Assembly (NCBI GenBank): GCA_937139405.1
Contig: CAKZPV010000022.1
Location: 1-64,000, forward strand
Origin: an uncultured Nitrospirota bacterium
GTDB lineage: Bacteria > Nitrospirota > Nitrospiria > Nitrospirales > UBA8639
Direction: 5' to 3'
DNA: 64,000 nucleotides
Part shown: piece after piece, positions 48,056-56,419 of the stretch
How positions within the stretch are numbered: the stretch's first letter is position 1
Layout of the letters: each line of letters starts with the position of its first letter
Notes under the pieces: model-generated
The model's database searches: none
Told to the model about the DNA's origin: nothing
Seen by the model: the letters and a program-made list of their open reading frames with translations, nothing else
Made by a program: the position numbers and the translations under genes

Positions 48056-49234
48056 ATGGATATTCATGAGTTTCAAGCCAAACAATTATTTGCACAATTT
48101 GGCATTCCAGTGCCCAAAGGCAAAGAAATAAAAAATGCACGGGCCGCAGAAAAATGGGCTGCAGCACTTGAGACCTCCGTGTATGTGGTCAAGGCCCAAA
48201 TTCATGCTGGAGGGCGAGGGAAGGCCGGTGGAGTCAAAATCACGAAGAATGCTGAAGAGGTTCCAGGGCTTGCGCAGGAATTGATTGGCAAAACCTTGGT
48301 CACCCATCAAACAGGACCTAAAGGACGCAAAGTTAGGCGATTACTCATTGAAGAGGGAGCGGGTATCGCCAAAGAATTGTATTTGAGTCTGTTGGTGGAT
48401 CGAGATTCCGGATGCCCCACATTTATCGCCAGCACCGAAGGCGGGATGGATATTGAAGAGGTTGCGGAACAGACCCCAGAAAAAGTACTCAAAGAATCCA
48501 TCGATCCTGCTGTAGGGTTTCAAGCGCACAACGGACGCAATCTGGCGTTTGCGTTGGGTTTGCCTGATCTTGAGCCTGCGGTGGTGAAGCCGTTCTTTCA
48601 GATGCTTGAAAATTTGTATCGCTTGTTTATGGAAAAAAATGCCGCGATGCTCGAAATCAACCCCTTGGTCATTACCACGGATAAGCGTCTTGTCGCATTG
48701 GATGGCAAAGTGTCGTTTGATGATAGTGCTCTCTATAAACATCCTGACGTCCAGAAGTTTCGGGATCTTCATGAAGAAGACCCCATGGAAATCGAGGCCG
48801 GCAAACATAATCTCAATTACGTCAAGTTGGATGGGGATATTGGCTGCATGGTGAACGGGGCAGGGTTGGCCATGGCGACCATGGACGTCATTAAACTCGC
48901 TGGCTCCGAACCCGCAAACTTTCTCGATGTTGGGGGTGGAGCCACAAAAGAAACCGTGGCGGCGGGATTCCGAATTCTTCTGAAAGATAAAAAAGTCAAA
49001 GGCATCTTCATTAATATATTCGGTGGGATCGTCCGTTGTGAACGCATTGCCCATGGCGTGATCGAAGCGGCGAAGGAAGTGGGGATTAAGCTCCCCGTGG
49101 TGGTTCGACTCCAAGGAACCAATGCTGAAGAGGGTCGAAAACTCTTGGCTGAATCAGGCTTGAAGGTCGAAGGGGTCGCTGACCTCTGGGAAGCCGCGCA
49201 ACGCATCGTCGCGCTACGAAAAAAGAAAAAGTAA
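48056..49234 (+). CDS. sucC: Succinyl-CoA synthetase, beta subunit
   Basis: ATP-grasp subunit making succinyl-CoA. The 392 aa protein starts MDIHEFQAKQLFAQFGIPVP and has HAGGRGKAGGVK, LEINPL, NGAGLAMATMD and GGIVRCERIAHG. It is the normal partner of SucD, 47 bases downstream. In the reductive cycle it consumes succinate from fumarate reductase and feeds the ferredoxin-dependent carboxylation. Confidence 0.95.
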   Translation: MDIHEFQAKQLFAQFGIPVPKGKEIKNARAAEKWAAALETSVYVVKAQIHAGGRGKAGGVKITKNAEEVPGLAQELIGKTLVTHQTGPKGRKVRRLLIEEGAGIAKELYLSLLVDRDSGCPTFIASTEGGMDIEEVAEQTPEKVLKESIDPAVGFQAHNGRNLAFALGLPDLEPAVVKPFFQMLENLYRLFMEKNAAMLEINPLVITTDKRLVALDGKVSFDDSALYKHPDVQKFRDLHEEDPMEIEAGKHNLNYVKLDGDIGCMVNGAGLAMATMDVIKLAGSEPANFLDVGGGATKETVAAGFRILLKDKKVKGIFINIFGGIVRCERIAHGVIEAAKEVGIKLPVVVRLQGTNAEEGRKLLAESGLKVEGVADLWEAAQRIVALRKKKK

Positions 49235-49281
49235 ACACGCTAATGGAATCATACTTCTCGATTGGTGAAAGGTGATATGGC

Positions 49282-50151
49282 ATGAGTATTTTGGTCAATA
49301 AAAATACACGGGTTGTCGTTCAGGGGATTACTGGCAAAGAAGGGTCGTTTCACGCGACTCAATGCAAGGCTTATGGCACCCAAGTCGTAGCTGGTGTCAC
49401 GCCAGGCAAGGCTGGGCAAGAAGTCGAAGGGATCCCTGTGTTTAACACGGTCCATGATGCCGTGAAGAAAACGGAAGCGACCACGTCATTGATCTTTGTG
49501 CCTCCCCCGTTCGCCGCTGACGCGATTTTAGAAGCCGCTGAAGCGGGAATTTGGCTGATTATTTGTATCTCAGAAGGCATCCCTGTGAATGATATGGTGA
49601 AAGTGAAGCGTGCCCTCCATGGACGAGCGACTCGTCTCATTGGTCCCAACTGTCCAGGTATCATCACGGCCGACGAATGCAAAATTGGGATCATGCCGGG
49701 TTTCATCCATAAAAAAGGCCGCGTGGGCGTCATCTCGCGCAGTGGAACGCTCACCTATGAAGCCGTGAATCAACTGACCCAATTAGGGCTTGGGGAAACC
49801 ACATGCGTAGGCATTGGTGGTGATCCCATTATTGGAACTGGTTATATTGATTTGCTCCATATGTTTCAAGAAGACGATGAAACCGAAGCCGTGGTCATGA
49901 TTGGAGAGATTGGTGGCGATGCCGAAGAAAAAGCCGCCGCATTTATTGAGAAAGAAATGTCTAAGCCCGTGGTGAGTTTTATTGCCGGCATTACGGCACC
50001 TCCAGGACGTCGGATGGGCCATGCAGGTGCGATCATCACTGGAGGCAAAGGCACGGCCGCCGATAAAATGGCCGCTTTAGAATCCGCTGGTGTAACCGTC
50101 GTAAAAAACCCTGCGGAAATCGGAGCTGCCGTTCAATCAGTCTTGGGTTGA
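49282..50151 (+). CDS. sucD: Succinyl-CoA synthetase, alpha subunit
   Basis: The 289 aa protein contains [13 protein letters not shown], the SRSGTLTYE motif, and the phosphorylated active-site histidine in [11 protein letters not shown]. It ends AVQSVLG. The last 70 bases and about 20 bases past the stop reappear, diverged, at 53009-53097 beyond the lectin gene, including a 29-base identical stretch. It closes the reductive-TCA cluster and is followed by a terminator. Confidence 0.95.
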   Translation: MSILVNKNTRVVVQGITGKEGSFHATQCKAYGTQVVAGVTPGKAGQEVEGIPVFNTVHDAVKKTEATTSLIFVPPPFAADAILEAAEAGIWLIICISEGIPVNDMVKVKRALHGRATRLIGPNCPGIITADECKIGIMPGFIHKKGRVGVISRSGTLTYEAVNQLTQLGLGETTCVGIGGDPIIGTGYIDLLHMFQEDDETEAVVMIGEIGGDAEEKAAAFIEKEMSKPVVSFIAGITAPPGRRMGHAGAIITGGKGTAADKMAALESAGVTVVKNPAEIGAAVQSVLG

Positions 50152-50196
50152 TCATTCTATTTTTCCTGGGCGCTCCCGCCTCTGCCCATTTCCTTT

Positions 50197-50242
50197 AAGG
50201 CAAAGGAGCCTGTCCCAATAGGGGCTGTGCCTTGAGGTTTTT
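50197..50242 (+). terminator. Rho-independent terminator after sucD
   Basis: AAGGCA at 50197-50202 pairs with TGCCTT at 50228-50233, with AGCC/GGCT inside; GAGG then a run of six T follows. It closes the sucCD end of the cluster. Confidence 0.6.
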
Positions 50243-50243
50243 A

Positions 50244-50259
50244 ATTCGAGTCTGACCCC
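50244..50259. repeat. Copy of the dispersed TCTGACCCC motif
   Basis: ATTCGAGTCTGACCCC lies directly after the sucD terminator, 122 bases before the start chosen for the lectin gene. It matches 38274-38289 at 15 of 16 positions. Together with the copy at 53181 it brackets the lectin gene and the sucD remnant. Confidence 0.5.
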
Positions 50260-50381
50260 TTATGGTGGTGCTGGGCGCTCCTTTCTGGTTTGCTATATTT
50301 AGGGGGGGTGTTAGCTTTTCAGGGTCCTCTTTTCCTCAATACGAATTATTCCTGTTTTTCATCCTATGGAGGTGCGGCTTT

Positions 50382-52862
50382 ATGGGAACGATCCAGAAGA
50401 AACAAGTCCATCAACGTGTCTGTTTGGGGAACGAGGCTGGCGCCACGGCAGCGAGCTCAAGCGGGGCCGTATTTGTTGACAAAATTGGTGTGCGGGGTGC
50501 AGGGATGTTATGGGTGAAGCTATGGTGTAGGTCCCTCCCTCCCTCCCCGATCATCTGGGGTGCTGTCCTTTTTGTTTTATGTCTATCTGCCAGTCTTTCC
50601 CCTGTATTCTCCGCAATCGTCCATGCATTCCCAGGTGAGATCACAAGGGTGAGTGTCTCCAGTAGTGGGGAGGAAGGGAATTTTGGTGGCTCGAGTCCAA
50701 ATTTCACCGCTGATGGACGGTACGTGGCGTTTAATTCCTTTTCCACCAATTTAGTGGCGGGGGATACCAATGGAACTTCGGATGTTTTCGTCCATGACCG
50801 GCAGACGGGCAATACCTCGCGCGTGAGTGTCTCGAGCAATGGGGACCAGGGGAATGCAACTAGCAGCTTGGGCACAATCAGTGCCGATGGGCGCTATGTG
50901 GTGTTTGGTTCTGCTGCGACCAATCTGGTGGCGGGGGACACCAATGGTTTGCATGATATTTTTGTTCATGACCGACAGACTGGGAATACCTCGCGCGTGA
51001 GTGTCTCGAGCAATGGGGAGCAGGGGGATAGTAACAGTTACCTACCCATAATGAGTGCTAATGGCCGGTACGTGGCGTTTAATTCCGTTGCCACCAATTT
51101 AGTGGCAGGGGACACCAATGGATGGCTTGATATCTTTGTTCATGACCGGCACACCGGTACTACGGAGCGGGTGGATGTCTCGAGTAGTGGGGAGCCGGGG
51201 GTGCATGGTGGCGGCCCCCCCTCAATCAGTGCCGATGGGCGCTATGTGGCGTTTGGGTCTACTGCGTTCAATCTGGTGGCGGGGGACACTAATCACTTCC
51301 CCAATGGAGGGAAAGATGTCTTTGTTCATGACCGGCAAACGGGAAGGACCGAGCGGGTCAGTGTGGGAAGTAATGGGGAGCAGGATAATCATTCTAGCAC
51401 TCAGCCCTCAATCAGTGCCGATGGGCGCTATGTGGCGTTTAGGTCTGGCGGGAGTTTTGGGTTGGCGGTGGACCCCATTGGATGGCATCATATCTTTGTT
51501 CATGACCGGCAAACGGGAAGGACCGAGCGGGTCAGTGTGGCAAGTAATGGGGGGCTAGGAAATACAGATGGTTTCCTTCCTTTTAGGGGTTCTCCAATTA
51601 GCGCCGATGGGCGCTATGTAGGGTTTTTCTCTGGGGCGACCAATTTATTGCCTGGGGGAGCTCCCTTCCTCTTAGTTGGTAAGGAAAGCGGTCAATGTCT
51701 GGATATCACTGGGGGGAACACGGCTGTGGGAAACGGCGTGGCCTTACAGCAATATCCTTGTCATGGGGGAGCGAATCAACAGTTCCGTCTCACCGATTTC
51801 ATTTCCAATTCTGGTACCTCAATTGTGGCCGCGCATAGTAATAAATGTTTGGATGTGGCGTTTGCCTCTCTCGATAATGGGACAGCCATCAACCAATATG
51901 ATTGCCATGAGGGGCTCAATCAACGGTGGCTCGGGAGCTTGAGTGTCCTACCGCCGTCGTCCGGATTCACGACGTTCAGAGTGGCCCACAGTGGTCAATG
52001 CCTGACCATTCCGAATCCAGGGGTCGTGGGGGATGAAGCGGTGCAAGCCACCTGTAATGACGGAGAGAACCAACTCTTTCAGCTCCAGCCCCTGGGCCTC
52101 GATACCAATGGGCAGTCGGATGCCTTTGTGCATGAACGCAGCGGGCCGGTGAATCCTCCGCAGGCTTTAACGGTGGCCCTGACGGGAACTAGGCTGGGCA
52201 CGGTGACCAGTAATCTTGCGGGCATTGATTGTGGCTCGGATTGTTCGGAAGACTATGTGAGTGGAAGTGCGGTGATGCTCACGGCGACCCCGGATGCAGG
52301 GGCCGTCTTTACCGGCTGGAGTGGGGGACTCGATTGGAGCGGCGTGGGCTGCAGTGGCAACGAGTCGTGTACGGTGGTCATGACGCAAGCTCATGCGGTG
52401 ACGGCTACCTTTAGTCCAGCCACCCCCTCCGGCTTCACCACGTTCTCAGCTGTGCACAGCAACAAGTGTCTGACCATCCCCAACCCAGGTGTGGTGGGGG
52501 ATGAAGCCGTGCAAGCCACTTGTAATGGTGGGGACAACCAACAATTCATCGTCAATTTCTTGGCTCCCGACATCCGCGAAATCGTCTCTCGGCAGAGCGG
52601 GCAGTGTTTGGATATTACGGGAGGGCTCCCGGCGTTGGGGAACGGTGTGGCCTTACAGCAATACCCGTGTCATGGTGGAATGAATCAACAGTTTCGGGTC
52701 CCGGCAAATAAAATGACTCCCTTTTCCTCGATCCAGGCTGTGCATAGTGACAAATGTCTGGATGTAGCGTTTGCGTCTTCTGAGGATGGGATGGACATCA
52801 ATCAATATGATTGCCATGAGGGGCTCAACCAACAATGGATCTGGACGGATCCGGGAAGTTGA
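50382..52862 (+). CDS. Large secreted protein: WD40/PD40-like propeller, two ricin-type trefoils, and a B-repeat
   Basis: 826 aa. ATG 50382 is chosen because GGAGGT lies eight bases before it; an ATG at 50262 lacks one. A hydrophobic export segment is at about 58-80. Then about six 58-residue repeats of the type ISADGRYVAFxSxATNLVAGDTNG...FVHDRQTGxTxRVSVSS form a propeller. A ricin-B-like trefoil (about 430-568) with QxW-type NQQF, NQRW, NQLF follows, then propeller-like DTNGQSDAFVHERSG, an InlB-type B-repeat (TVALTGTRLG...GAVFTGWSGG...VTATF), and a second trefoil (about 688-820). The expected role is carbohydrate binding at the surface. No catalytic motif was seen. Confidence 0.8.
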   Translation: MGTIQKKQVHQRVCLGNEAGATAASSSGAVFVDKIGVRGAGMLWVKLWCRSLPPSPIIWGAVLFVLCLSASLSPVFSAIVHAFPGEITRVSVSSSGEEGNFGGSSPNFTADGRYVAFNSFSTNLVAGDTNGTSDVFVHDRQTGNTSRVSVSSNGDQGNATSSLGTISADGRYVVFGSAATNLVAGDTNGLHDIFVHDRQTGNTSRVSVSSNGEQGDSNSYLPIMSANGRYVAFNSVATNLVAGDTNGWLDIFVHDRHTGTTERVDVSSSGEPGVHGGGPPSISADGRYVAFGSTAFNLVAGDTNHFPNGGKDVFVHDRQTGRTERVSVGSNGEQDNHSSTQPSISADGRYVAFRSGGSFGLAVDPIGWHHIFVHDRQTGRTERVSVASNGGLGNTDGFLPFRGSPISADGRYVGFFSGATNLLPGGAPFLLVGKESGQCLDITGGNTAVGNGVALQQYPCHGGANQQFRLTDFISNSGTSIVAAHSNKCLDVAFASLDNGTAINQYDCHEGLNQRWLGSLSVLPPSSGFTTFRVAHSGQCLTIPNPGVVGDEAVQATCNDGENQLFQLQPLGLDTNGQSDAFVHERSGPVNPPQALTVALTGTRLGTVTSNLAGIDCGSDCSEDYVSGSAVMLTATPDAGAVFTGWSGGLDWSGVGCSGNESCTVVMTQAHAVTATFSPATPSGFTTFSAVHSNKCLTIPNPGVVGDEAVQATCNGGDNQQFIVNFLAPDIREIVSRQSGQCLDITGGLPALGNGVALQQYPCHGGMNQQFRVPANKMTPFSSIQAVHSDKCLDVAFASSEDGMDINQYDCHEGLNQQWIWTDPGS

Positions 52863-53137
52863 TAGGGGTTAAGCGGCTCCAGGAAAAACCTCAAAACGAG
52901 GTATAGCCCCTGGTCGACGGGAGCGATTGAAATTAGACGATGGCTGGTGAGAGTAGGTGTGTCACCTGCACGGACCGAGTCGAGATTCCTCTCTAGGTCT
53001 GTGTTCAACGTGGCTGGCGTAACCGTCGTAAAAAACCCTGCGGAAATTGCCAATGCGGTGCAAGCAGTTTTGGGCTGAGTATTCAGATTTTCCCAGCATT
53101 TCTTCTGTAAAAAATTTTCCTGATAAAGGGGGTCTGT
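52863..53137. other. Spacer between the lectin gene and the minus-strand genes, holding a sucD remnant
   Basis: No complete gene. The stretch holds the sucD 3' remnant (53009-53097) and after it non-coding sequence rich in AT. Confidence 0.6.
53009..53097 (+). pseudogene. Remnant of the 3' end of a sucD-like gene
   Basis: In-frame remnant translating [22 protein letters not shown] and a stop at 53078-53080, against the true sucD end [23 protein letters not shown] 29-base core is identical (53019-53047 and 50092-50120), and similarity runs about 17 bases past the stop (ATTC-A/T-TTTTCC). The changes elsewhere are mostly synonymous or conservative, so it is likely a relic of a divergent sucD rather than a recent copy. 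Confidence 0.8.
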
Positions 53138-53548
53138 TTAGAAGTCCATGTGATAGTTTTGTCGGTCCTTTGGCTTGTTAAATCGTGTCTGACCCCAAAA
53201 AATGAGAGCTTTCGTGTAGACAATGAAGAGTCGAAGCGTCGCACGTTGAATCTGCAATAAGGCGGGACGACACCCTCTATGCTCGCCATTCAATTTTCGG
53301 TGTGCCTCTTTGAGTTTTGTACATATATTTGGGTAGCAGTGTAGTTTGACCGTTGTGGGCAAACTCGATAAAAATTGCACTGCTATAGCCAGATGGATTC
53401 TTGCATCTTCTTCTATTGCTGAATCGCTAGGGAATGGGCCGCGCAGCAAGAGGAATATTTTCGTTAGTTGTTTCCACCTAGTGATTGGCAGATGCGGAAA
53501 TTTCACGGGTTCGGTTTGATCACGCATGTGGCTCAAGTGAGAAGCCAC
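53138..53548 (-). CDS. Hypothetical protein, possible degenerate lasso-peptide B2-like protein
   Basis: 136 aa, GTG start, 16 bases after the nucleotidyltransferase stop on the same strand. The first 75 residues include DARIHLAIAVQFLSSLP and a Cys at about residue 71, weakly like the N-terminal part of transglutaminase-like B2 proteins (Av..a..lP....C); the catalytic Cys/His/Asp half is absent. B2 proteins do occur next to such nucleotidyltransferases. The second half looks unrelated, so it may be broken. Low confidence in function. Confidence 0.35.
   Translation of the reverse strand: MASHLSHMRDQTEPVKFPHLPITRWKQLTKIFLLLRGPFPSDSAIEEDARIHLAIAVQFLSSLPTTVKLHCYPNICTKLKEAHRKLNGEHRGCRPALLQIQRATLRLFIVYTKALIFWGQTRFNKPKDRQNYHMDF
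53181..53196. repeat. Copy of the dispersed TCTGACCCC motif
   Basis: AATCGTGTCTGACCCC, 84 bases beyond the sucD remnant. It overlaps the small minus-strand reading frame, which argues that frame was shaped partly by a repeat insertion. Confidence 0.45.
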
Positions 53549-53564
53549 TGTTCTATCCTGAACA

Positions 53565-54746
53565 TCAAATCTGGTTAAATTTTTTCAGGGCATATTGAGA
53601 AGCAATTCTAATGGGTCGAACCAGATAATAAACGAAAGAGAAGGTAGGAGGCAGAGGGAGAAAGGCTCGGTCTCTTTCGTTGGGAGTAATATGGCGGCCG
53701 ATAAAATGCGCATAGTAAGGAAAGATTTTGTCTTGGACTCGCTCTCGGAACTTAAAGTGCAAATGGGCGCGATCTGTGAAATTTTCAGGTCTCTTGGAAG
53801 TGTTGTCGAATAATCGTTTTTGTATATACTCTGTCAGTGAATGAACTGCCGGGTCCGCCTGTATGGCAAGAATAATTTTTTTGGGGAGGACCGTTCCTAG
53901 AAGCTGTGTGGCTACGTGAAGACCAATCAAGAGAATACGTCGGCTCCCCAATCTTCTCGCTTTCTCCATGACCCAGTCCCAATTCATGCTTGGTGCAACT
54001 CGAAGTAGTTCGGCAATGTCGCAGATCTTGGCTAGCTGACATCTGTCATCCATGCCATCTTTGGCCACCTGAACGGTGAGGATAATAAGCATATCCTCTG
54101 GCGAAAGGTTGGAAGTTGTCGTGCGACCAATGGATATTGGTTTACAGCGCTTCCACAAGCTATGAAAATCAAGTGGTACAGGAAATTGGGACGGAGTAAT
54201 GGCCCGGTGCAGATCAATGCAAACCTTACCTTGGCTATCCAAAAAACTAGACTCCCATTCATATTCATTCACTAACTGGTAGTTTTGCGACAGCAGAAAC
54301 TTCTGTGTCTGGGAATAATCATTCTTGCAAACTAAAATATCAAGATCGCCGAAGTGGCGGAGAGCAAGGTTGCCATAGACCGAGAGAGCCAAAATCGGTC
54401 CCTTATAAGGAATGGCGCGAATGTGTTGTGCCTCTAGCAGATTCAGGATAGTGACGAGCTCCTTGGTAAGAAAAAGATTATAAAAAGTAATGGCCTGAAG
54501 ATCCGAACGGAGTTGTGCTTGGATAGCTGAAGGGACCATATCTGGACAAGTGGCATTCAAGCTTCGGTGGAAGAGTGGAATCACATTATGCTGAAAGGCG
54601 GTTTTCACCAGAAATGGCCAGTTCAAGTCTTCTCGGATGAGGCTCCTGATTCGGTCGGCTCTATCCGCATCCAGATTTGTCTGGGCACAAGCGAGAAGCA
54701 GTTGAATCTCATCGTCAGTGCTAGCTTTTTGGGTATATTCTTTCAT
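53565..54746 (-). CDS. Nucleotidyltransferase-fold protein (uncharacterised NTP_transf_5 type)
   Basis: 393 aa. The segment AIPYKGPILALSVYGNLALRHFGDLDILVC shows the family pattern (GxxL...yG...R.fgDiDiLv), with the aspartate pair DLDIL as metal ligands, and CIDLHRAI supplies the third Asp. Members are found in lasso-peptide and exopolysaccharide-like loci with B2 or PqqD proteins. The target is unknown. Codon use is AT-leaning like the rest of this accessory region. Confidence 0.8.
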   Translation of the reverse strand: MKEYTQKASTDDEIQLLLACAQTNLDADRADRIRSLIREDLNWPFLVKTAFQHNVIPLFHRSLNATCPDMVPSAIQAQLRSDLQAITFYNLFLTKELVTILNLLEAQHIRAIPYKGPILALSVYGNLALRHFGDLDILVCKNDYSQTQKFLLSQNYQLVNEYEWESSFLDSQGKVCIDLHRAITPSQFPVPLDFHSLWKRCKPISIGRTTTSNLSPEDMLIILTVQVAKDGMDDRCQLAKICDIAELLRVAPSMNWDWVMEKARRLGSRRILLIGLHVATQLLGTVLPKKIILAIQADPAVHSLTEYIQKRLFDNTSKRPENFTDRAHLHFKFRERVQDKIFPYYAHFIGRHITPNERDRAFLPLPPTFSFVYYLVRPIRIASQYALKKFNQI

Positions 54747-55157
54747 TGGAGAAATGCGTCTCTGTTTTGTAACCCTTTCCTTAAGGTATTATTCGGAAAG
54801 CTGGACGATACTCTGTACTCTATGAAATTATGCTTGGAGAAGATTCTCGAAACGACATTGAAAAAGACAGAAATCTATTACTGAGGCTAAGAAAAAGTTT
54901 CGACGATGCCAAAGGTGCGTCGAGTTGGCTCTAAAAATGTCTGACCATTTATCGAAAGCCCTGTATGTCCATCAGCCAGCGTTTCTCCTTTGCGAACTCA
55001 ATCATGAATCCAGCGTGACGCAAGACTTGTCGGGCAATACTGAAGACATTATCAGACAGTCAGATGTTGACTACATCGAGAGAATAAGCGCTGGAGATAT
55101 ATAAATAGCTGTTCTATTGCTCATTCCCGGTTTCTGGGGGTGAGGAGGGTATAGTTC
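54747..55157. other. 411-base spacer without a recognised gene
   Basis: No coding or RNA feature was supported. A weak relative of the TCTGACC motif (AAAAATGTCTGACC, 54933-54946) lacks the final CC. The region should hold the promoters of the minus-strand nucleotidyltransferase and of the exonuclease. Confidence 0.4.
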
Positions 55158-55859
55158 ATGTCTCGTAAGTATGTGGCCTTTGATATTGAAACAGCCAAAA
55201 TTTTACCAGAAAATTTCGGAGATTTACATGATCACCGGCCGCTGGGCATTACCTGTATGGCGACATGGTGTAGCGATGAACCCTCGGCGGTGACGTTTCA
55301 TTCCAAAAACGAGGATGGGTCCCCTGCGCCTCAAATGACGAAGGAGGATGTCGCGGCCTTTGTCGAACATCTCAAGTCAAAATTGCAGGAGGGCTATACC
55401 ATCATCACGCATAATGGATTGGGATTCGATTTTGTGATTGTGGCAGAAGAATCAGGCAAAACAGATGATTGCCGTGACTTGGCGATGACCCATGTGGATA
55501 TGATGTTTCACTTCTTTTGCGGGAAGGGGTTTGGAATTGGACTGAATGCCGCAGCAAAGGCCATTGGTGTGAGCAAGCCAGCCGATGTTGATGGCTCTGT
55601 GGCCCCGAAGCTCTGGAAAGAGGGTGAATGTCAAACCGTGTTGGATTACGTGGCTCAGGATTGTCGGTTAACCTTGGATGTGGCAGAAGCAAGCGAGAAG
55701 GCCAAAAAAATTAGCTGGATAACCAAACGTGGAACGACTTCTCATTTCGAATTGCCCGGTGGATGGTTGACGGTGGAGGAAGCCTACCTGTTGCCGGAGC
55801 CTGATACATCCTGGATGGACAAGCCGTGGCCGCGATCAAAATTTACGGAATGGTGGTGA
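55158..55859 (+). CDS. DEDD-type 3'-5' exonuclease-like protein
   Basis: 233 aa RNase-H-fold nuclease. Exo I is YVAFDIETAK (Asp, Glu), Exo II THNGLGFDF (Asp), and Exo III DYVAQDCRLT (Y-x3-D), so all four acidic residues are present. No polymerase or helicase domain is attached. Substrate unknown, perhaps a DNA-repair or RNA-turnover enzyme. Ribosome-binding site GGAGGG precedes ATG. Confidence 0.8.
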   Translation: MSRKYVAFDIETAKILPENFGDLHDHRPLGITCMATWCSDEPSAVTFHSKNEDGSPAPQMTKEDVAAFVEHLKSKLQEGYTIITHNGLGFDFVIVAEESGKTDDCRDLAMTHVDMMFHFFCGKGFGIGLNAAAKAIGVSKPADVDGSVAPKLWKEGECQTVLDYVAQDCRLTLDVAEASEKAKKISWITKRGTTSHFELPGGWLTVEEAYLLPEPDTSWMDKPWPRSKFTEWW

Positions 55860-55927
55860 GTAGCAAACCTGCACCTCATCATTAGAATTTTTTCATTACA
55901 GATGTTCGATGAAAGGAACGAGAGATT

Positions 55928-56419
55928 ATGTCTTTATCGATTGGGAAAAATTCAGTAGTCAGCGTCAATTATACACTCACGGATGATGCTGGAAAGGTGT
56001 TAGATAGTTCCGATGGTTCAAAGCCTATGATGTATTTACATGGTTCGGGAAATATTGTGCCAGGCTTAGAAAAAGCCTTAGAGGGAAAAGGAGAGGGCGA
56101 TGCTTTGAAGGTCAGGGTTGAACCAGCCGAGGCCTATGGGGAGGTCATTCCGAACGGTGTGAAAACGATTGAGCGCGCGGCCTTTGAGGGAGTCGATGTG
56201 GTGGAAGTGGGAATGGCATTTGAAGCACAGGCACCGGATGGCAGCTCTCAGCATATTATGGTGACAAAAGTTGAAGGTGATAACGTCACAATTGATATCA
56301 ATCATCCCCTAGCCGGTGTTGCCCTTAATTTTGATGTAAAAATTGTGAGCGTACGGGACGCGACGAAAGAGGAACTGGATCATGGGCATACCCATGAGGG
56401 TGATGGCCATTCGCATTAG
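55928..56419 (+). CDS. slyD: FKBP-type peptidyl-prolyl isomerase, SlyD-like
   Basis: 163 aa. It has GKNSVVSVNYTLTD at the start, the FKBP core with YLHGSGNIVPGLEKALEGK, an inserted-flap region, and the histidine-rich metal-binding tail HGHTHEGDGHSH of SlyD. It combines proline isomerase/chaperone activity with nickel binding in relatives. AAAGGAACG precedes ATG. The gap to the next real gene is 543 bases. Confidence 0.9.
   Translation: MSLSIGKNSVVSVNYTLTDDAGKVLDSSDGSKPMMYLHGSGNIVPGLEKALEGKGEGDALKVRVEPAEAYGEVIPNGVKTIERAAFEGVDVVEVGMAFEAQAPDGSSQHIMVTKVEGDNVTIDINHPLAGVALNFDVKIVSVRDATKEELDHGHTHEGDGHSH

Noticed and set aside
48341-49114. Long antisense frame (257 codons) inside sucC
   Set aside because: It lies wholly opposite a clear sucC with family motifs, lacks a ribosome-binding site and shows no recognisable motif; strong codon bias on the sense strand often opens such frames.
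48341-50151. Possibility that sucC/sucD are a second aclB/aclA pair
   Set aside because: Lengths 392 and 289 aa and the SucC/SucD motifs fit succinyl-CoA synthetase, whereas aclB/aclA upstream have the diagnostic lengths and the citrate-synthase-like domain.
50262-50381. Longer start for the lectin gene
   Set aside because: The ATG at 50262 overlaps the TCTGACCCC copy and lacks a ribosome-binding site, while ATG 50382 has GGAGGT at the right spacing.
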